Shown here one piece after another: positions 13,425 through 24,949 of a stretch of DNA of 64,000 nt. Below the pieces are notes generated by a model. The model was not told the origin of the DNA and did no database searches. It saw nothing but the letters and a program-made list of their open reading frames with translations. Positions within the stretch are counted from its first letter, which is position 1; the number at the start of each line of letters is the position of its first letter. Made by a program: the position numbers and the translations under genes. The stretch lies in assembly GCF_900005765.1 (NCBI RefSeq), contig NC_041684.1:124001-188000 (forward strand), written 5' to 3'. The DNA comes from Plasmodium relictum (Eukaryota; Apicomplexa; Aconoidasida; Haemosporida; Plasmodiidae).

Positions 13425-14123
13425 TTTAGTTCAGTTATTAAAAAATAAATATATATGAAAAGCAAGAATAAAAAAACTTTTTGTTATCGTACTACTTCAT
13501 ATGCACATCCTAAATTTTATTCATTTTTTTTTAATAAGTAAAAAAAACTTTCGTTTTTTGAATGTGTGCATAGGAAATATCTTAAAGGTATTTTTTTTTT
13601 TTCTTTTTTTAAAGAAATCATTTAACTATTATGTATATTTATTTATAAAGAGGAATATTTATGTGATATATATTTGTATTTTACTATTATATCTTTTTTT
13701 TTGCTTTTTTTTTTTTTTTTTTTCTTAATTTATATTTTTTTTTATTCTGTTTTATTATTATTCTTTTTTTTTTTTTTTTTTTGCTTAAATATATTTAACA
13801 ATTTTTTTTATTATCAATTAATTCATTAAATGTTTTTTTGATTTCAATTGTAATTGGTATTATACTTATAATTTATAATCACTATAAGTGCAAATAATAA
13901 TTTATATTAATTTTACAAACTTATGATCCATGTGCCTATAAAGAATTTTCTTTAGTAATTTTATTTATATATTAAATTTACCTAACCGTTGTCCTTATTT
14001 AACTATTTTTCCTTCTTTTTTTTTGAAAAATAAAAATATTAGATATTTTTTTTTTATTGTTTTTTAGTGATTTTACATAATGATTCATTAATTTTTGTCT
14101 TTTATTATAAGAATAAATATATG

Positions 14124-14176
<53 letters not shown>

Positions 14177-14421
14177 TTTTAAAAAGTATTTTAATGCTAT
14201 ATCTTAAAATGCTAATTTTTAGTTTTATATTAACTACTAATTTTATTTATTATTAATTGTATTTTACTTTTTTTTTTTAAATTGTTATGAAAAATTAATT
14301 TGTATAATTAGTTTTAATCCATCCTTAAACTATTAATTTAAGCTACTAAATGTTTATTATATATTACTTATTTTAATATATTATTATACAATATTTGGGT
14401 TTTTTTTTTCTTTTTTTAAAT
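13425..14421. promoter_or_regulatory. Divergent intergenic promoter region
   Basis: About 1 kb separates two start codons that point away from each other, so it should hold both promoters. It contains long T tracts (around 13700-13780) and a (TA)n run at about 14127-14173. No specific factor site was recognised. Confidence 0.45.
14127..14173. repeat. (TA)n microsatellite
   Basis: A run of about 23 TA units lies between the TMEM94-like gene and the PH-domain gene. Confidence 0.9.
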
Positions 14422-17064
14422 ATGGGAAAAGAAAAATCAAGATTATATGAAGAATACTTAAAAGATGATATAAAAAAGGAAGAATTTTATGATATTAAAA
14501 TTGACAGCAATGACCAAAGAATTTCAAGTTTTGCATCGATGAAATTTTCTAATTTAGAAAAAGAATTTCAAATGTTTAATGAATCCCCAATAAATAAAAA
14601 AATGATAAATAAAGAATTCGAAGAAAATCAAGATTTATCTGAATTAGAAATTGAGGAAAAAAAGCAATCAGAAAAATATAACGAAGACATTTTCTATAAA
14701 AAGGAAAATAACAGTTACAATGAATATGCAAATGAACACAATTTAAAAGATGAAAATAATCTGTCAGGAGTCAATTTTATTGATAGCATTTTAAAAAATA
14801 TTCAAAATGATAACATTTTAGAAAGTAACGACAAAAAATTTTCTAATAATTTGAAATTTTATGAAACTTATGATTTAAAGAATAATGATGATAAAGCTAT
14901 GTATAATAATGAGATGGAACATATTTTATATATATGGAATGGTAATAAGAAATTATTTTTTAGTTGGTGTTCTTCTTTGGGAAAGGGAGATCTAAAAAAT
15001 TCCATATATAATTTCTGTATGAATGTTATAAACGATGAATTTTATTTAATACGCCTGGAAGAATTAAAAGAGGAAAATTTATATAAGGAAGATGATAAGA
15101 ATATAAAAAAAATACATTTAAATGAAAACAAAATTATATATTATAAAATATGTGAATCATATGATTATGATGATTTTGGAAACATAAAAAAAAATGAAGA
15201 ATATTTAATTAAAAAAAAAAAAAAAAGTTATGAAAAATTAGAAGATTCTCTAAGTTTTCCAGAAGTTTGGAGTGCAATCGAATATACGAAGGAAGGATCT
15301 AATTTATTAAAACATACGGTTTTTAATATACCTCATTTACGTTTTTTTTTTTTAAGTAAAAATTTACAATTTATAAAATGGTATTCCTCAAGAAAATCAG
15401 ATGAAGAATCAAAAATTTATTTTAGAAATATAAATAGTTTAGAAATTAATAATATAGATGATAAACTATTTGAAAACTACAAAATTGATTTATTAAAAAA
15501 GCTTTCCTTCAGTATTACATACAATAATGAAAAGAAAAAAATAATTTTAACTTGTAAAAATTTCCGAGAATTTAACTATTGGATTACTGCTGTTAGGGCT
15601 CTTTTGTTTCATTTCAGGAAAATAAAGATTACAAAAGATATTTTGTTGTCCCATTTAAGTGAATTTACATATTTTGATAAAAATAAAAAATATTCCACTA
15701 AATTAAAATTAACAAATCAATCTGATAAATTTTGTGAATTAAAAAGAGTAGACGAAAAAGAGAAAGAAAAAATAAAAGAATTAGAATCATTAAAAAAGTT
15801 TAACCTTTATAATTTAATAAGCTTTCCAAATTACAATATATATCAAATAAAAACCAAATTTTATTTATTAAAGGAAAGGTTTTATAAATATAGAATTTTA
15901 ATTGAACAAGAGATAGACGATTTTTACGCAAATGAAAATATAAAAAATCTATGCAAAAATAATAATAATCAAGATAGCAAAAATATAGCATTTAAATCAA
16001 TAAGAAATGAGATGATACATTATAACTATAAAAGCAGTCATGAAATAAACAAAATGAGTAATTATGATTTACTTCAGCAGGGATCTCATCAATTTAATAG
16101 TAGTGGTGATAATAATAATGAAATTAATAATTTATATAAAAATTATTGTAATGATGATTATAATAATAATAATTTTTCAGAAAATGTTAATTTAAATGAG
16201 GATAAGGAAAATACAAAAGAAAATATAAACACTAAATTAAAAACAAATATTTTATCATATGAAAATTACAATTCAAGTAATAAAAATGTAAATGAGAAAA
16301 AGGAAATGGAAGCTTCATTTAAAAAAAATGATTTTGATAATACCACGAAATTAGAAGAAATATATTCATTAAATAATCAGCCAAATTTAAATATTAATAA
16401 AACGAATTTTCTTCAGAAATTAGAAGAAAATAATATTGAAGAGGATTCCAACGAATTTAAACTTTTTTTAATTATTAAAATATTTAACAGGATTGATAAA
16501 AAACTTAGAGTTATACAAAAAAATATTCTAGAAATTGTTAAAATAGTAAAATTAGAAGAATCAAGGCAAAAAAAAAATGATGTCAATTTTCTTTCATTAG
16601 ATAATATTTTGAAATATACTACTGATATCTATAAAGCTATTGAAAACAAACTCGTAAAAAATGAAAGTAATATAAATATTGAAAATATGAAATTTTTTAA
16701 TTCACAGAAAAATGATAATGAAATAGATAAAAACAAATTTAATAACTCTTTTAACAATATTGATTATATTAGTAATCCTAGTAATGAAAATTTACTTAAT
16801 ACGAATTACAATGGAAAACAAATATGTTTGCAAGAACAAAAATTTTCTGGAAAAAAAATAATAAATTCAAGTAAATTAATTCATAATATTCTGTTTGATA
16901 TGTGGTTATGCGAAATAGAGTTAGGAAATATTGAAGACATTTATACTATTTACACTTATAATTTAAAAAAGAAAAATTTTTTAATTAACTTTGATGGAAA
17001 TAAAATTCTTAAAACTATATCACAACATATATCAACAACAATTATGAAATATATAAATTTTTAA
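14422..17064 (+). CDS. PH-domain protein, otherwise unknown
   Basis: A single exon of 880 aa. I start at MGKEKSR (14422) rather than the in-frame ATG at 14395, because the nine extra residues are encoded by T-rich leader sequence and the downstream ATG follows the usual A-rich context. Residues of about 285-400 look like a pleckstrin-homology domain. They have LLKHTVFNIPHLRFFFLS at the first strands, a following LQFIKWYS, then LSFSITYNNEKKK and the terminal helix FNYWITAVRALL with the characteristic tryptophan. This layout matches PH domains of the PLC/PRAF type. PH domains usually bind phosphoinositides or proteins; the ligand here is unknown. Flanks are low-complexity Asn/Lys-rich, and the C-terminal 250 residues include a predicted helical stretch near LFLIIKIFNRIDKKLRVIQ. 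No enzyme domain was seen. Confidence 0.8.
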   Translation: MGKEKSRLYEEYLKDDIKKEEFYDIKIDSNDQRISSFASMKFSNLEKEFQMFNESPINKKMINKEFEENQDLSELEIEEKKQSEKYNEDIFYKKENNSYNEYANEHNLKDENNLSGVNFIDSILKNIQNDNILESNDKKFSNNLKFYETYDLKNNDDKAMYNNEMEHILYIWNGNKKLFFSWCSSLGKGDLKNSIYNFCMNVINDEFYLIRLEELKEENLYKEDDKNIKKIHLNENKIIYYKICESYDYDDFGNIKKNEEYLIKKKKKSYEKLEDSLSFPEVWSAIEYTKEGSNLLKHTVFNIPHLRFFFLSKNLQFIKWYSSRKSDEESKIYFRNINSLEINNIDDKLFENYKIDLLKKLSFSITYNNEKKKIILTCKNFREFNYWITAVRALLFHFRKIKITKDILLSHLSEFTYFDKNKKYSTKLKLTNQSDKFCELKRVDEKEKEKIKELESLKKFNLYNLISFPNYNIYQIKTKFYLLKERFYKYRILIEQEIDDFYANENIKNLCKNNNNQDSKNIAFKSIRNEMIHYNYKSSHEINKMSNYDLLQQGSHQFNSSGDNNNEINNLYKNYCNDDYNNNNFSENVNLNEDKENTKENINTKLKTNILSYENYNSSNKNVNEKKEMEASFKKNDFDNTTKLEEIYSLNNQPNLNINKTNFLQKLEENNIEEDSNEFKLFLIIKIFNRIDKKLRVIQKNILEIVKIVKLEESRQKKNDVNFLSLDNILKYTTDIYKAIENKLVKNESNINIENMKFFNSQKNDNEIDKNKFNNSFNNIDYISNPSNENLLNTNYNGKQICLQEQKFSGKKIINSSKLIHNILFDMWLCEIELGNIEDIYTIYTYNLKKKNFLINFDGNKILKTISQHISTTIMKYINF

Positions 17065-17713
17065 ATTATTTTTTTTTTTTATGTAACTTCTAAACATAAA
17101 TATAGATATTTACTTATTTTATAATTATTTTACACTTATTTCTCTTTTATTTTTTTTTTTGTTTTAATTTAGTATATTTTCGTTAAACTGTAATTTTATA
17201 TTTAAAAAAAAAAAAAAAATCATAATTCAACAAAACAAAAAAATGATATAATAATACTTTTTAAAAAATTTGTATATATTAATAAAAAAAAAGAAAGGCT
17301 ACATATTATATTTTTAAATAGAAATTTGATAACTTAAAAAATAAAAAAAAAAATAAAAATTCTTTTATAAACGAATAAAGATATATAAAAACATATAGTT
17401 TAATTATATCCGTTAACTTTAAAATTAAAAAAACTAAAACAAAAATTTATTCTAAAATATTTTATAAAAAAATATATTAGTTATTCTACATGTATATATA
17501 CATAAATACATACATATAAATTTTTGATTTATAAGTATATAGACATTGTTTATACATATATATAAGTATGATTATTTTATTATATTTTTTATACATTCTC
17601 TTTTAACCGTTTATATATTTATCATCTAATGAACAACTATCATTATTTTTTTATGTTCACTAAAGTGAGAAGAAGAAACAATTCATTTAATTGAAACTCA
17701 TTTAAAATTTTGA
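17065..17713. other. Convergent intergenic region
   Basis: This holds the 3' ends of two convergent genes. It is A/T homopolymers with short TA runs and nothing coding. Confidence 0.6.
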
Positions 17714-19786
17714 TTAATTTGATATATATAATTGATATGTTTTATCGAAATCTATAAGACATTCATTTATTTCTTTAAGTAAATAATTAATAATAACTCC
17801 TTTGTGATTAAAAATAAAAAAAAAACGAGAATTTAATTTTTCTAATTCTTTTAGGATTTTTTTCTTCTTTTTTCTAGTTGCAATTTTTTCATTTTTATTT
17901 TTAAGTTGTAATGAATTTTCTTCTTGATTAGATAAAGCTGTTGATTTTGATTCAATACTTAAAAAATTTTTAAAACCATTATTATTATTTATATAATTTT
18001 TGTTTAAATCATTTTGTAATTTTTCACTGTTTTTATTTAAATTATTAATACATTTCTCAGATGCATTTGTTATATTATTTTTATCTGGATTTAAAATATA
18101 GCACATTTGCGCAGTGTTTTCATTCTTATTTTTTTCTTCATTCTTAACAAGTTGTTCATCCAATACAGTACTTAAATTTTTATTATCATTTAATATATTC
18201 ATTGAAAAATCTTTATTTTCTATATTACTGTTTGATTTTTTTGTAATAATTGTATTATCAATATTGTTTATATTTTTATTTTTTATTGTTCCATTTTCCA
18301 TTATTTTAACATGGAAATTTTCCCTTTTTTTCTCTATTGTATTATTATTATTATTATTTACAATATTTTCATATTTAATTATATTATCTTCAATAATGTT
18401 TACATTATTATCCAAATTATTCTCCTTTTGAATAATATTATTACTATGAATATTGTTATCACAACTGTAATTTATGAATATTTTTCCTTCTACAGAATTA
18501 TTGTTATCTATTGTTGATGAACAATTCACTGTATTATTTTTATCATCACGTTGTGCTTCTTCATATTTTTCACATAGAATTTTGTTGTTCTTGATATTTT
18601 TTAAAAGTATATCTACTTCTTTATAAGATTTATAAAGATTTCGTATTTTTTTGATTGTAAAAGATAAGTTAATATCACATTTAACGATTATATTATAATA
18701 TGATTGCATTAAAAGATTTACATTTTCTACAATTTCTATTAACTTCATTTTATTTTTATTATTGCTTTTATCTACCTGCATTATATTTCTAATAGTTTCT
18801 GAGATTCCATTAATAATAAATAAAAGTGATGGATTTTTATTAATATTTAAATTGTATAAATCACTGTAATTGACTAAAAAATCATTTTCATTAAAATTAT
18901 GTGATAGTATCTTTTCTCCTCTAAAGTGCTTTCCTTTATCTAAAACATTGTCATGTTTTAAAAAAAAACAGTTTTCATCCATATTTAAATTTTCATAGAG
19001 ACTACCCTTTCCGTCCATTTTCGAGTCTAAATTATTCATAATGTATTTGTTATTATGCATTAAAATTGATTTAGTATTACTAAGTGTTTTTATTAAGTTA
19101 TAATTATCTTTCTTATTTTTTTTTATAATTCTATCATCTTTTAATTCTTTTAAATTTTCTTCTTGTCTTTGTTTTAATATATTTTTATTTTCATCATTTA
19201 ACGTACTATACGTTTTAACTTCTTTATTTAATCTTTCAGTTTTCAATTTCTCTATATTATATATATTATTTTTGTTTATTTCATTGCGTTCTATGTGCAT
19301 ATTTTCAATTGAATATTTTTCTTCATTTTTTGCTTTTTGATCTTTCTTTTTTTTTAACATTTTTTTATTTTCTATTTCCATATTTTCACTCGTGTTTAAA
19401 TTTTTATCTTTTATAAATATTGATATATTTTCAGTATTAGGTTTTACATCTTCGTTAATTATAATTTCATCCTTTTTATGTTCGTGCATATTAAGTGGTT
19501 CATCGCTTTTATTATTAAGAAATGATTTCTGATTATTACAAATGATTTTATTTTCTTCTTCATAAGAATTTTTTTTTTTGTTACACTCTACTTTTTTATT
19601 TAGATTATCATAATCATTTAAGGAAAATGATTTTGTTGCATAAATATTTTCTTTATTAAGAATTTTTTTATATAAGTGTAAATTTTTATTTTCATTTGGA
19701 TTTATTACACCATTTTCATATTTTTCACTATCATTATTTGTTTCATTTATGTTTTCATTTTTTCCCTTGAATTTACTAATATTCAT
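17714..19786 (-). CDS. Asn/Lys-rich protein of unknown function
   Basis: A single exon of 690 aa beginning MNISKFKGKN, in A-rich start context. I do not recognise the family. Most of it is low-complexity (Asn, Lys, Glu, Ile), with asparagine runs of the kind common in Plasmodium. Two less repetitive blocks may be folded. Residues of about 315-400 include SLLFIINGISETIRNIMQV and are predicted helical. The C-terminal 60 residues contain ILKELEKLNSRFFFIFNHKG, followed by another helix. There is no signal peptide or transmembrane segment. It sits downstream of, and on the same strand as, MnmA, separated by about 670 bp of AT-rich DNA. Confidence 0.7.
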   Translation of the reverse strand: MNISKFKGKNENINETNNDSEKYENGVINPNENKNLHLYKKILNKENIYATKSFSLNDYDNLNKKVECNKKKNSYEEENKIICNNQKSFLNNKSDEPLNMHEHKKDEIIINEDVKPNTENISIFIKDKNLNTSENMEIENKKMLKKKKDQKAKNEEKYSIENMHIERNEINKNNIYNIEKLKTERLNKEVKTYSTLNDENKNILKQRQEENLKELKDDRIIKKNKKDNYNLIKTLSNTKSILMHNNKYIMNNLDSKMDGKGSLYENLNMDENCFFLKHDNVLDKGKHFRGEKILSHNFNENDFLVNYSDLYNLNINKNPSLLFIINGISETIRNIMQVDKSNNKNKMKLIEIVENVNLLMQSYYNIIVKCDINLSFTIKKIRNLYKSYKEVDILLKNIKNNKILCEKYEEAQRDDKNNTVNCSSTIDNNNSVEGKIFINYSCDNNIHSNNIIQKENNLDNNVNIIEDNIIKYENIVNNNNNNTIEKKRENFHVKIMENGTIKNKNINNIDNTIITKKSNSNIENKDFSMNILNDNKNLSTVLDEQLVKNEEKNKNENTAQMCYILNPDKNNITNASEKCINNLNKNSEKLQNDLNKNYINNNNGFKNFLSIESKSTALSNQEENSLQLKNKNEKIATRKKKKKILKELEKLNSRFFFIFNHKGVIINYLLKEINECLIDFDKTYQLYISN

Positions 19787-20453
19787 TTTTAATAATAATT
19801 TTTTTTAATATTTATAATTATTACTCTTATGGTATATATATATATATATATACAAGTACATGTGTTTAATTTTATATTTCTAAAAAAAATTCTTTTTATT
19901 TAAAATGATTTATTGAAAATAAGAAGTATAATATTTTTTATATTAACACAGAGTCACTAATATAAATATGTAACAAAAATAATCTTTTTAATCATACTGT
20001 TTTTTTTTTTTAAATTTCTTAATTTTTATTTTCACTTTATCTTATTAAAATTCTAATGAATGAAAAAATTAAAAAAAAAAAATAGTTACAACAGAAAAAA
20101 AAAAAAAAAAAAATCGATATTACCATAATAAATAAAAAAAAAATTCATATATAAAAATTAATTAAATACTTCTAAAATTAAAATATTCACAATCTATTTT
20201 TCTTATCATAAATGGAAATTTATTATTATTTTGTAAAATTTTTCACATATATATATATATATGTATAATATATTTTTTACTCTTTAAAAATATACACATT
20301 CATATATAATTTTTTTTTCTTTCTGAAAATATATTAAGAAATATAAATGTGAAATACACTAAAAAAATATATTCCAATTTTTGATTAAATTAGTTGTTAA
20401 ATTTATATATATATGAGATAATTTTTTTTTTTTTTTTCATTTCACTAATAATG
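19787..20453. other. Intergenic region between MnmA and the Asn-rich gene
   Basis: Tandem minus-strand spacing. It contains the promoter of the Asn-rich gene and the MnmA 3' region. It has long A and T tracts and short TA runs; nothing else was seen. Confidence 0.5.
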
Positions 20454-22982
20454 TCAAAAAATTGTTATATTATTACTTTTATGAATATTTAATATTTTTT
20501 GATATAATTTAATATCAAGAAATTGATTGCTAATCTTAGAAGATCCAATACAATGATAATAAATTAAATCATTTTGATATTTTTTTAGAGAATAAATATA
20601 TTTTATTTTTCTATTTTTTATTATAAAAGGAAAGTAAAATGTTATTATTTGTCCTGGAGATAATCCTATATCTTTTTTTTGTAATTTTAAATATGCAACA
20701 TTATTTAAATGAAATATTATTTTCGCCTTTTTTATATTCTCATTATTTCTAATCTTAATATATATTATTTTTTGATCTTTTGATCTTTTTTGTTTTTTTA
20801 AACATAGAGGAAATTTTCCTTCTATCCATTTTATGTTTTTTAATTTACACTTTGTTCTTATACTTTTAAATAGATCATTCTTATAATTTTTTGTCACATA
20901 AATAAAATTTTCTGCTACATTTTTATTTTTGTTTTTTATTATTTTTTTATAAACAACTACCCATTGACATGAAGAAAAAGTATTTTTGCAATTTTTTTTT
21001 ATCCTTTTATTATAAAGAGAATGAATAAAATTAGTTATATATTTATTTTGTCCAATTGCATATAAATGAATATCAGAATTTTTATCTATCACAATTTCAT
21101 CATCAATACTTATAATATAGTTAATATAATTCAAATTAAACAATGAAATATATTTTTCTTTAAAATTTAACAAATCATTTGTAATTAATTCACCAGATGA
21201 TTCCTTTGATACGTTTTCGTTTTTATTATCTTTATCATTTTTAAAATACGTTTGTAATAACAAATGCATATTAACCTTTCCGAATAAGCATAAGCCTTTT
21301 GTCTCATTTTTATTATAATAATCAATATTTTCTTTTTTCATAAAATTTTTAATACCTTCTTTTGTATGTAGACATAAAGGAAAAAGAAATTTAGATAACT
21401 GTTTTTCAGTAAATGATGATAAAAAAAAGGTTTGATCTTTTTTTCTATCATTGCTAACAAGTAATTTATATCTTTTTTTCTTTATTTCTTCCTCTTCATT
21501 TTTTCCATGTGCATATGGAAAATTATTATTAAAAAAATTATTAGCATTATATGTATCATTAGTACTTATCATAGCATAATGTCCAGTTGATATATAAGAA
21601 TAATTAAAAAAGTTATTTTTTTTTTTATACAAGCTCTTAATAATCTTTAAAAGAAAATTATATTTTATTTTTTTATTACACATTATATCTGGATTAGGTA
21701 TCTCTCCTTCAGAATAACTTTTTAACATTGGCACAAGAACTTTTTTAAAATATTCATCATTAATATTTACAATGTATAAATTTCTTCTTTTTTTGCAAAT
21801 GCGTTTTACATATTTCAAATCATTTTTACTACAATCATAGTTATTAAAATTAAAAAAAAAATTATCAATGTAATATTTTTTTTTTTCTAATAAAAATAAA
21901 GCCATTAAAGAATCAATTCCACCACTAAGCATATGTGCTACTCGTGGATAGGAATATATTTTCATAATATTCTTATCGGAATTTAAAGGATTACATCTAT
22001 TTCTTGTTTCATTTTTATCAGATATTGAAAATAATGCTTCATTATCAGGGGCATTTTCAAGTGAATTTGAAGATATCTTTTTATCTTCATTTACACTTCT
22101 ATATACCAACACATGTTCATTATATATAAAAGATGCTTTTTCTTTATTTTTAATTTTACATTTATCATTTTTAATATCTTCTTTCAAAATGAAACTGTAT
22201 ATATATTGATATATATAATTTATTATATGTTCAATATTAAAATGAATAGTAAATAAATTTCTTAAATTATTAGCTATTTGTTTAAAGTCCATCTTAAGAA
22301 AAAGGTTTAAGCTTACTTGTTGTAATCCTTTTAATATGGAATGAAGAAAGCAACATAACAATATATTATCACTATATCCATCTATTGTTATAAGGTATCT
22401 TTGTCTTTTTAAATTACTTTTAATTAAATCATCTACGTTATTATCTATTTTTAAAATGTTAAGAGACACTTTTTTACTCTTATTATTTAACTCTTTTTTT
22501 CCTTTAATTAACTCTAAATTGAATAAACATTTGTCTCTTTTAACTTCATTTTTTTTTTTTTTTCTCGTTATATCTACAGCTAAATAAACATTAGAATTGC
22601 AGCTGTGGATGTATTTATAAAAAACATTTTTTCTTACTTCATTGATATAAAAACTTTTTTTTCCTTTAGTAAAATCACTTATATTTTTATTTATAAATTT
22701 TTTTTTAATTAAAGGAAAATAGTTGTTTTTACATGTTTCTATATTTTTTTTTATCAAATAATTTATTTTTTTTTCTCTTTCATTTAATGATTTTAAATCT
22801 TCATATATATTTCTGATGTTCCTTTTAAAATTTTGAATGCTATATAACTTTTTCTCCAAGTTTATAATATTTTTGTTTACATTGCTAATATAACTAATAG
22901 TGCCCTTTCTTTCATAATTCCTTATTATTTTATTATTAAAAAATGACAAACATAAAATATAATATATCAAAATAATAAACAT
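20454..22982 (-). CDS. mnmA: tRNA-specific 2-thiouridylase, probably apicoplast
   Basis: MnmA adenylates and then thiolates the wobble uridine of Lys, Glu and Gln tRNAs, using persulfide sulfur from a desulfurase. The 842-aa protein carries the PP-loop SGGIDS at residues 353-358 and PDIMCNKKIKYNFLL with the first catalytic cysteine (Cys435). These are followed by STGHYA (465-470), DQTFFLS (about 516-522) and KGLCLFGKV with the second cysteine (Cys565). Both active cysteines and the ATP loop are therefore intact. The ATG at 22982 begins a hydrophobic stretch (FIILIYYILCLSFF) followed by a basic, Asn-rich region, fitting a bipartite apicoplast leader. About 340 residues precede the catalytic core, far more than in bacterial MnmA (roughly 370 aa in total); residues 195-250 look globular, not purely transit peptide. 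The next gene upstream is ATG8, itself linked to the apicoplast. Confidence 0.92.
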   Translation of the reverse strand: MFIILIYYILCLSFFNNKIIRNYERKGTISYISNVNKNIINLEKKLYSIQNFKRNIRNIYEDLKSLNEREKKINYLIKKNIETCKNNYFPLIKKKFINKNISDFTKGKKSFYINEVRKNVFYKYIHSCNSNVYLAVDITRKKKKNEVKRDKCLFNLELIKGKKELNNKSKKVSLNILKIDNNVDDLIKSNLKRQRYLITIDGYSDNILLCCFLHSILKGLQQVSLNLFLKMDFKQIANNLRNLFTIHFNIEHIINYIYQYIYSFILKEDIKNDKCKIKNKEKASFIYNEHVLVYRSVNEDKKISSNSLENAPDNEALFSISDKNETRNRCNPLNSDKNIMKIYSYPRVAHMLSGGIDSLMALFLLEKKKYYIDNFFFNFNNYDCSKNDLKYVKRICKKRRNLYIVNINDEYFKKVLVPMLKSYSEGEIPNPDIMCNKKIKYNFLLKIIKSLYKKKNNFFNYSYISTGHYAMISTNDTYNANNFFNNNFPYAHGKNEEEEIKKKRYKLLVSNDRKKDQTFFLSSFTEKQLSKFLFPLCLHTKEGIKNFMKKENIDYYNKNETKGLCLFGKVNMHLLLQTYFKNDKDNKNENVSKESSGELITNDLLNFKEKYISLFNLNYINYIISIDDEIVIDKNSDIHLYAIGQNKYITNFIHSLYNKRIKKNCKNTFSSCQWVVVYKKIIKNKNKNVAENFIYVTKNYKNDLFKSIRTKCKLKNIKWIEGKFPLCLKKQKRSKDQKIIYIKIRNNENIKKAKIIFHLNNVAYLKLQKKDIGLSPGQIITFYFPFIIKNRKIKYIYSLKKYQNDLIYYHCIGSSKISNQFLDIKLYQKILNIHKSNNITIF

Positions 22983-23008
22983 GAAAAACAATTTTAAATA
23001 TTTACATC

Positions 23009-23056
<48 letters not shown>

Positions 23057-24770
23057 TATCTTTATTTTTCTGTGATACTAAAACAAAAACATTAAATCAC
23101 TATATTGTTCTCTTTCTTTTATATATATATACATATATATGTATTTATTTCTATAGCTTTCAGCATTTTTTTCAACTATATTATTTCATGATTTTTATAT
23201 ATGTTATTATTTAATTTATTTTTTAATAAATATTTTTTTATTGTAATTATAATTGAGTTATGTGATTGTACCAGAACATATATAATATTTACTTAATTAT
23301 GTTTACAGAATTTCATCATTTTTAAGTATATCCATTTTAATTGTTTATGTATGGTTTTATAATTATTAAAATCGTTTTATTACTATCAGTAATTTTTATT
23401 TTATTAATATACATAGTATTTCTATCTTTTTTTCCTTCCTCCCTTTCTTTAAATTAACCTTTTTAAGTTACAAATTAATTCACCTCTTTTTATTTTAATA
23501 TTTAAATTAATATTCATTGAGATTTTTCTTTTATAGCTTTTCTCTTTTTTTTAATTGTTTATTCTAAAAAATTTTCTTCTTTACTATTTATTTTAGAAAT
23601 TTTGATTGTTCATGCAAATCATTATCTAAATCCTATAAGGATTTTATCAATATTCTACTTTTTTCCCATATAAAATTATGATTTTAAAATATATCATCCG
23701 ATTTATTACATTTTACAAAACTATAGTATTAGATCAATTATTCTTTAAGATTATATATATATATATAATTCTTTTTATTTCTTTTATCTTTGTGTTTTTT
23801 GAATTTATAGAAGTATTTTTATCACATAATGTGGAAATTTATTTATGTTTTCACAGAAGAAAAAAAAAAATATGTATATATATATATATATATATATACG
23901 AATTTTAACATAATTTGGTAGGTAATTAAAATATGAATAGAAGAATCATATAATGAATACGTTAAATTTTATAAAAAAAAAAAAAAAGATGAATAAAAAT
24001 TTATATGAATTAAAAATGGATGTAGAATTATTATTATATCTAAACCATGAAGATATTTATATCGAAACGACAATATGCATTAACAAAAGATAAAAATATT
24101 AGTATTACAGAAAAAAGCACTGAATAATTTTTGAATAGACCATAATATAAAATTAATTTTTAGTAAGATAAATATGAAATAAATAATTTTTGAAAAATTC
24201 TTAATAATAATATGAGTTTACATTTTATTTTCTTTAAATCTTAAGATCATAGCTCTTTTATGTATCTAAGATATTTCTATGAATATTTGAAAATTATAAA
24301 AATCTACACTTTCATTTTCATATGAAGGAATATCTATTAAACAATATAATAATTTTATTACTGAAATTATTTTTAAGATAATTTGTTAGTTTTCAAAATT
24401 AATTCAAACTAAAATAGAAAAAAAAAAAAAAAAAAGTAAATACATACACAACATTTATAAAAAAAAAAAAATATAAGCATATATTATTAAAAATAATAAA
24501 GAAATAAAAAAAAAAAAAAACAAATAAATATGTGTATATACACACATGTTCACATATATTTTGACTATAAAAAATAAAATACTAATATTATTAAAATAGA
24601 CATAATAACTAATTTTGTTTTTCTAATAAGAATTAAGTGTATAAATATATATGCATCTTATAATAATAAATAAAATTTATAATGAAATAATATTAAAAAA
24701 AAAAAAACTAAAATAAATATTTCCTTATATGTATTCATACATATATTTCTATAAAAAAATTTAACAGTGT

Positions 24771-24804
<34 letters not shown>

Positions 24805-24949
24805 GATTTAAAAAAAAAAAAAAGAAGAAAAAGAAAGAAAAAATTAGCGGCATTCAACATATACATAATATTAAAAAAAATATACTGTGAAAGAAATAAA
24901 ATTTTAATTTTTTATTTTTTTTATTTTTTTCTTTACTTTTTTTATTATT
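22983..24949. other. Intergenic region upstream of mnmA
   Basis: About 2 kb holding the MnmA promoter and the ATG8 3' region. It contains (TA)n runs near 23015-23049 and 23873-23898 and many A tracts between 24400 and 24850. Short hydrophobic frames at 22981-23214 and 23678-23908 are translations of T- and TA-rich repeats and are not supported as genes. Confidence 0.5.
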
